Assembly (NCBI RefSeq): GCF_017562075.2
Contig: NW_024427614.1
Coordinates: 1 to 64,000 of the forward strand
Length of the DNA: 64,000 nucleotides
Origin: Anopheles merus
Taxonomy: Eukaryota > Arthropoda > Insecta > Diptera > Culicidae
Direction: 5' to 3'
The notes beneath the pieces are model-generated. The model was given only the letters and a program-made list of their open reading frames with translations, was not told the DNA's origin and ran no database searches. The translations under genes and the position numbers were made by a program. This document shows positions 58,669-64,000 of the stretch, in pieces; position 1 is the stretch's first letter, and every line of letters begins with the position of its first letter.

Positions 58669-61370
58669 TCATTGTTTCATTGTTTTATCGTCTCCCAACG
58701 TCTCGTAATTCTGTTGGTCCCTCTTACCGTACAAGTTGCCTGTTATTTGGAATAGAACCTCTGCAACATAGAAGCAAGAAGTGCTTGTTTACATACAAAC
58801 TTGTTAGCGGATCTTTCGAAGGCCCGTATTTTTGATAAATAGAACTTTCAGGCCCCAATAAGAATGTTAAGAACCAGGACCAAATTCAATATAGAATGAA
58901 GATCGACTTATGTTGGATATAACGATCTTTTAAAAAAATTTACTGACTTTTTTACATAGCTAAGTGAGACGCATCCACAGTTTATGTTATGTTGTTTATT
59001 TATTTGGTTAATTGACAGTTTAACTAATCATGCCTTTCGATGCGTTTTTGTTAGCACTGTTCTATAGCATTCATTATTGAGACGAGAATGTTATGCATGC
59101 TTATGTTAGCTTGAAAACTTTCGGAATAGATAAAAATAATTATAACAAAAAGCTTCTTTCCAACAAATTCGTTTTTTCGTTTCTAAATATTCTATTTCTT
59201 TTCTTTATTTTTGATCACAATAACACCATTTCCGCGCACACACAAAACATTGCCTCAACTCAAAACCTTAAAACAGTTTCCATCATCAGACTTTGAAAAA
59301 CTTAAAATATGTATTGTGTGTTAATTTGAAGATTTTTGAAGGAATCTTAAGCCTGTTCGGAATATGTATCAAATCGTTTGCAATTTGAAAAATGAGCTCG
59401 AAACTGTCCAGGAAACGAATCAAAATTTCCATGCAGATTAATGATATTTAATAATGCTTCGAGTAAAATAATGAGAATCTTGATTTTTTGCAAATGTACA
59501 AGGTTTGCGATTGGTTTGTGATTAATACAATAGTTTTGCCAATGGAAATTGCATAAGTAAAACAAAATTTATTTGCCGAAAATGCCTAAAGTGGCTGCAA
59601 TTCAACGCAATTATGGTGTGAAGTTTATGAATGTATAAAAAAAAATTAATTATATTTTAGTTTACGAAGCATTATGAAGGATTGCGCCCTAGAAAAGATA
59701 AATCTCGCCACTCGAGTTTTCTATAAGAGCAAAAATTGCAAATTTTCCATATTCTCCAGAGAGCGTTAACAAGTGTCAAGCAAGAGCTTCCCGCCAAATA
59801 CTTTATGCAAGATTTGCTAGCAGGTTGATATGAAGATGTAAAATTAAAATGAACTCAACCTTTAAAATCTAGGATGTTAACTGAATGCCATATATTTTCT
59901 TGGGATACTGACTTCATTTTTTATAATCACGTAGCGATGCTCCGCGAGCGATATTTCCGTTTTAATTTTAACAATTGGTGATTGTTCTCCAGCTTTCGTT
60001 ATCATACAAATGTTTCCCAGTTATTATCCAGGACAAACACCCTGCGATCTCATGAACATCCGCCCTCTACGTTACGCTAGCGTTACACGTAACGCCTGTT
60101 TAGCGCAAACCCAAGCAGCATTTTTTTAACGCCTGGTTTTACCATCGGGGATAAGCAAACTGATAGATTATTAATCATGTCTTAATATTGATTATTTGTA
60201 TGCAATAATGAGAAAAGACCTATTTTGAACAAATATAAAAAGATTTTTTAAAGATATGACTCATTGATAATTTATGATAATGAAAAGTTATAACACTATT
60301 ATTATCTTAATATTTTTTGCATCAATGCGAGTTATAACAACTTCAAGAAATACTTTTATAACAATCAATAAACTTCGAAATGTTATTACAAAAAACTAAT
60401 TTTTTATTTGCAAATCTTTTGGTAAAACTAGAATATTGAAAATTATGAACGGATTTTTTAAGCTCGATAAGCGCCATTTCAAAAGAGCCCTCGCATCCAA
60501 AGCAACCATCATTCAAAATCGCCATAAACGTTCTTAATAGGCTTTAAATTAATTGCATATATTTAATTTCTTTGGATATACTTAAAATAAATTATATTTT
60601 TTACTTTGGCAACGTTACTCCAATTATAAGCTTAGAGGGTTTTAAGACCTTTAAACTGTAAGACTTTTTTGCTTGAATTATAGTGCATGAATGAAAACAC
60701 TTATATTTTTTTAACTTGTAATTAAACTATTTAATCTCACTGATATCGATCTATCCCAAAGCAAATTATTGTTATTTTATTCGAAATGTAAAATATTTCT
60801 TATTTAACTTATGCACAGCGATCGGTCGCGTGGATGACCAACCCTCTATGAAATGCAGCTTGGGAATTTTAAAAGGCAAGTAATGTTTCTCCTTTGTAAG
60901 GTAAAGGGCTGAGCCTTACTTTTACCAATTATTAAGATGGCGTTACGACTGGTTGCAGGGACTTTGATCACAACTAGATGGCGTTATTGAATGTGGAGTT
61001 TCATATGCGTTAGGGGCATGTCATTACATTGTATTTTATTGGCATTCCTACATTGCAAATGAAAATATTGTTTAAAAATATTATAAAATGCTACATATAT
61101 TTATATGCTTATTTAAATGAAGGGTGAAGGGAAACATTATTGAGGATGTTTATTTATATGAATGTTCCTAATCTTTGGTACAACTTTTTTAAAGCCATTT
61201 CCAACGTTTCCCAATAAATTTGCCAAGTCAAACTTTTGAGAGAACCTTGCCTTACCTGAACACACAACATTTTTCGACCAACACTTTTAAATTTTCCCGT
61301 GGTTAACGATAAATCAGGTATAAGTGTCCTTTAGCGTTTCCAGAAAAAAGGTCAACACACAGGTATCACT
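58669..61370. repeat. Gene-free 2.7-kb histone-spacer repeat D
   Basis: Period 2,701 bp, most like repeat A (degenerate CAACTAGATGGC at 60971-60982; TTTCATATGCG variant). It carries the CR1 relic tail (frame end near 58835 belongs to this repeat) and no histone gene. Confidence 0.85.
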
Positions 61371-63040
61371 CATTGTTTCATTGTTTTATCGTCTCCCAAC
61401 GTCTCGTAATTCTGTTGGTCCCTCTTACCGTACAAGTTGCCTGTTATTTGGAATAGAACCTCTGCAACATAGAAGCAAGAAGTGCTTGTTTACATACAAA
61501 CTTGTTAGCGGATCTTTCGAAGGCCCGTATTTTTGATAAATAGAACTTTCAGGCCCCAATAAGAATGTTAAGAACCAGGACCAAATTCAATATAGAATTA
61601 AGATCGACTTATGTTGGATATAACGATCTTTTAAAAAAATTTACTGACTTTTTTACATAGCTAAGTGAGACGCATCCACAGTTTATGTTATGTTGTTTAT
61701 TTATTTGGTTAATTGACAGTTTAACTAATCATGCCTTTCGATGCGTTTTTGTTAGCACTGTTCTATAGCATTCATTATTGAGACGAGAATGTTATGCATG
61801 CTTATGTTAGCTTGAAAACTTTCGGAATAGATAAAAATAATTATAACAAAAAGCTTCTTTCCAACAAATTCGTTTTTTCGTTTCTAAATATTCTATTTCT
61901 TTTCTTTATTTTTGATCACAATAACACCATTTCCGCGCACACACAAAACATTGCCTCAACTCAAAACCTTAAAACAGTTTCCATCATCAGACTTTGAAAA
62001 ACTTAAAATATGTATTGTGTGTTAATTTGAAGATTTTTGAAGGAATCTTAAGCCTGTTCGGAATATGTATCAAATCGTTTGCAATTTGAAAAATGAGCTC
62101 GAAACTGTCCAGGAAACGAATCAAAATTTCCATGCAGATTAATGATATTTAATAATGCTTCGAGTAAAATAATGAGAATCTTGATTTTTTGCAAATGTAC
62201 AAGGTTTGCGATTGGTTTGTGATTAATACAATAGTTTTGCCAATGGAAATTGCATAAGTAAAACAAAATTTATTTGCCGAAAATGCCTAAAGTGGCTGCA
62301 ATTCAACGCAATTATGGTGTGAAGTTTATGAATGTATAAAAAAAAATTAATTATATTTTAGTTTACGAAGCATTATGAAGGATTGCGCCCTAGAAAAGAT
62401 AAATCTCGCCACTCGAGTTTTCTATAAGAGCAAAAATTTGCAAATTTTCCATATTCTCCAGAGAGCGTTAACAAGTGTCAAGCAAGAGCTTCCCGCCAAA
62501 TACTTTATGCAAGATTTGCTAGCAGGTTGATATGAAGATGTAAAATTAAAATGAACTCAACCTTTAAAATCTAGGATGTTAACTGAATGCCATATATTTT
62601 CTTGGGATACTGACTTCATTTTTTATAATCACGTAGCGATGCTCCGCGAGCGATATTTCCGTTTTAATTTTAACAATTGGTGATTGTTCTCCAGCTTTCG
62701 TTATCATACAAATGTTTCCCAGTTATTATCCAGGACAAACACCCTGCGATCTCATGAACATCCGCCCTCTACGTTACGCTAGCGTTACACGTAACGCCTG
62801 TTTAGCGCAAACCCAAGCAGCATTTTTTTAACGCCTGGTTTTACCATCGGGGATAAGCAAACTGATAGATTATTAATCATGTCTTAATATTGATTATTTG
62901 TATGCAATAATGAGAAAAGACCTATTTTGAACAAATATAAAAAGATTTTTTAAAGATATGACTCATTGATAATTTATGATAATGAAAAGTTATAACACTA
63001 TTATTATCTTAATATTTTTTGCATCAATGCGAGTTATAAC
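61371..63040. repeat. Gene-free histone-spacer repeat E (left part)
   Basis: Same sequence as the left part of repeat C, ending at the identical LTR-element junction (GAGTTATAAC then AGTTAAG). Confidence 0.85.
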
Positions 63041-64000
63041 AGTTAAGAACACATGCGTTGGAATTGTAATAAAAAAATAATTTTATTTATCCAATTTGTC
63101 GCGCACATATTCTGAGCTCAAGATGTTGATTAGAACTGCCTAAACTTTCCTGATTTCATGTTATATATGTTCGGTTCCCTACTTTTCATTGTTTATGCTA
63201 TGGTTATTATGTTTATGCTACGGTTATTTATTAGATATTTGATTTGGCCAGATGTTGATACGATGTTGGTGCTGGTTCTGGTTCCGATGATTACTTTGTT
63301 GTTCATAGCATATTTCGCTATGAATGGTGTTGCATTGTTTCGGTGCTGGTGTTTTGCTTTCGGTGCTGTGATGTCGTGTTAACTCCTCTCCTCTTAAATG
63401 ACTTTGTCCTCGAAGTTTCTAGATGCTCTCGTTTACTTTATGTTGTTTCCCTTGATGCAGATGGTAATATGAACCTCAGGCTTTGATATCTGTAAATATT
63501 TATCAATACGGCTATTACGATAAACACAATGAATACAATTGAACCACTTATTGATCCAAACAAATTAACTTTCCATGACAAAGATTTGTTCTCTAGTTTG
63601 ATTTTTTTCAATATTTCTCTATGCTCAATAGTTAGATTGTTTAGATATTTTGATGGTGGTATGTCGATGACGTCGGTTTCGGTTGCTATTAACCCCAGTG
63701 TTGGTTGAAATGCTTTGTTTGGTATTGTTATTTCCAGGTTTGGAAATTCTTCTCCGTTGATGTAGATGTTGCATTTTTCAAAATGTATTATATATGAGCC
63801 TGTGAGAAATTGTGTGTCATTGTTGCAACTCGATGAAATTCTGACTGTGGCATTGTTAATGAGTATAACGGCATCATGAATACGTTTAATTATTCCATCG
63901 GAATATACTTTTTCATAAGTACAATCGGAATGATGTCCATGTACTAGTTTTTGAATACACTTACTTGATGGTTCTAGGTGTATGCTGTCACAAAGATAAT
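63041..64000 (-). mobile_element. Errantivirus-like element copy 2 (3' LTR, polypurine tract, partial env)
   Basis: The LTR is at 63041-63384 (344 bp, one A longer than copy 1) and the polypurine tract at 63385-63395. The env C-terminal part runs from its stop at 63438 to the window end. Position in the spacer and sequence match copy 1 with an offset of 9,109-9,110 bp, so this is a segmental duplicate and not a second insertion. The remainder lies outside the window. Confidence 0.88.
63438..64000 (-). CDS. env: Envelope-like protein of LTR-element copy 2 (C-terminal part, cut by window end)
   Basis: About 187 codons are visible, matching the C-terminal part of the env at 54328-55785, including the transmembrane segment near its end. 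No break is seen in the visible part. The N-terminal part, with the cleavage site, is beyond position 64000. Confidence 0.82.
   Translation of the reverse strand, partial: YLCDSIHLEPSSKCIQKLVHGHHSDCTYEKVYSDGIIKRIHDAVILINNATVRISSSCNNDTQFLTGSYIIHFEKCNIYINGEEFPNLEITIPNKAFQPTLGLIATETDVIDIPPSKYLNNLTIEHREILKKIKLENKSLSWKVNLFGSISGSIVFIVFIVIAVLINIYRYQSLRFILPSASRETT

Larger units (their letters stand above)
52262..61370. repeat. 9.1-kb higher-order repeat (repeat C with LTR element + repeat D)
   Basis: The stretch from repeat C through repeat D starts again at 61371. The LTR, polypurine tract, env and flanking spacer recur with a constant 9,109-9,110-bp offset. Point differences are almost absent, so this duplication is recent or the copies are homogenised. 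Confidence 0.8.

Overview
This is eukaryotic, insect-type DNA, most probably from an Anopheles mosquito. The reasons are a tandem core-histone cluster with metazoan histone 3' stem-loops, I-clade and CR1-clade non-LTR retrotransposons, an errantivirus-type LTR element, a short tRNA-derived SINE and a 53-bp satellite. The species is inferred from these element types. It is not proven, because no database comparison was possible.

Layout. (1) 1-9920: a pure 53-bp tandem satellite, about 187 monomers, with higher-order repeats of 371, 1,113 and 2,226 bp. (2) 9921-12377: a 5'-truncated CR1-like element with an open endonuclease-RT frame, running into the histone spacer. (3) 12378-44355: three histone repeat units, each ordered H2A(-) H2B(+) H3(-) H4(+), then a CR1 RT relic and an AT-rich spacer. 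H1 is absent. Units 1 and 2 each carry a ~5.7-kb I-clade retrotransposon between H2A and H2B, in the same orientation as H2A. Unit 3 has the empty site. The copy in unit 2 has both ORFs intact (ORF1 472 aa; ORF2 1,220 aa with EN, RT, RNase H and a CCHC-like motif). The copy in unit 1 has two 1-bp frameshifts in ORF2. A SINE with target-site duplications sits in the CR1 relic after unit 1. (4) 44356-64000: the histone spacer continues without histone genes, as 2.7-kb tandem repeats created by a deletion joining H2A-downstream DNA to the CR1 relic. Two of these repeats contain an errantivirus-like provirus fragment (3' LTR, polypurine tract, complete env, broken pol), forming a 9.1-kb higher-order repeat.

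Working relationships. The histone genes form two divergent pairs, H2A/H2B and H3/H4, each sharing an intergenic promoter with recognisable TATA boxes, and each gene ends in the replication-dependent histone stem-loop. Both I-clade copies lie inside the H2A core promoter, but with different target-site duplications, 14-16 bp at neighbouring positions. This points to two separate integrations into the same ~34-bp stretch. In unit 2 the element's 5' end falls where H2A transcription is predicted to begin, and H2A is separated from its TATA box.

The most promising observation is this apparent histone-promoter-targeting retrotransposon. The second is the conversion of a histone repeat into a gene-free, amplifying spacer satellite. 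Part of 56.4-58.4 kb shows many homopolymer indels and may be poorly polished sequence or a mis-join.
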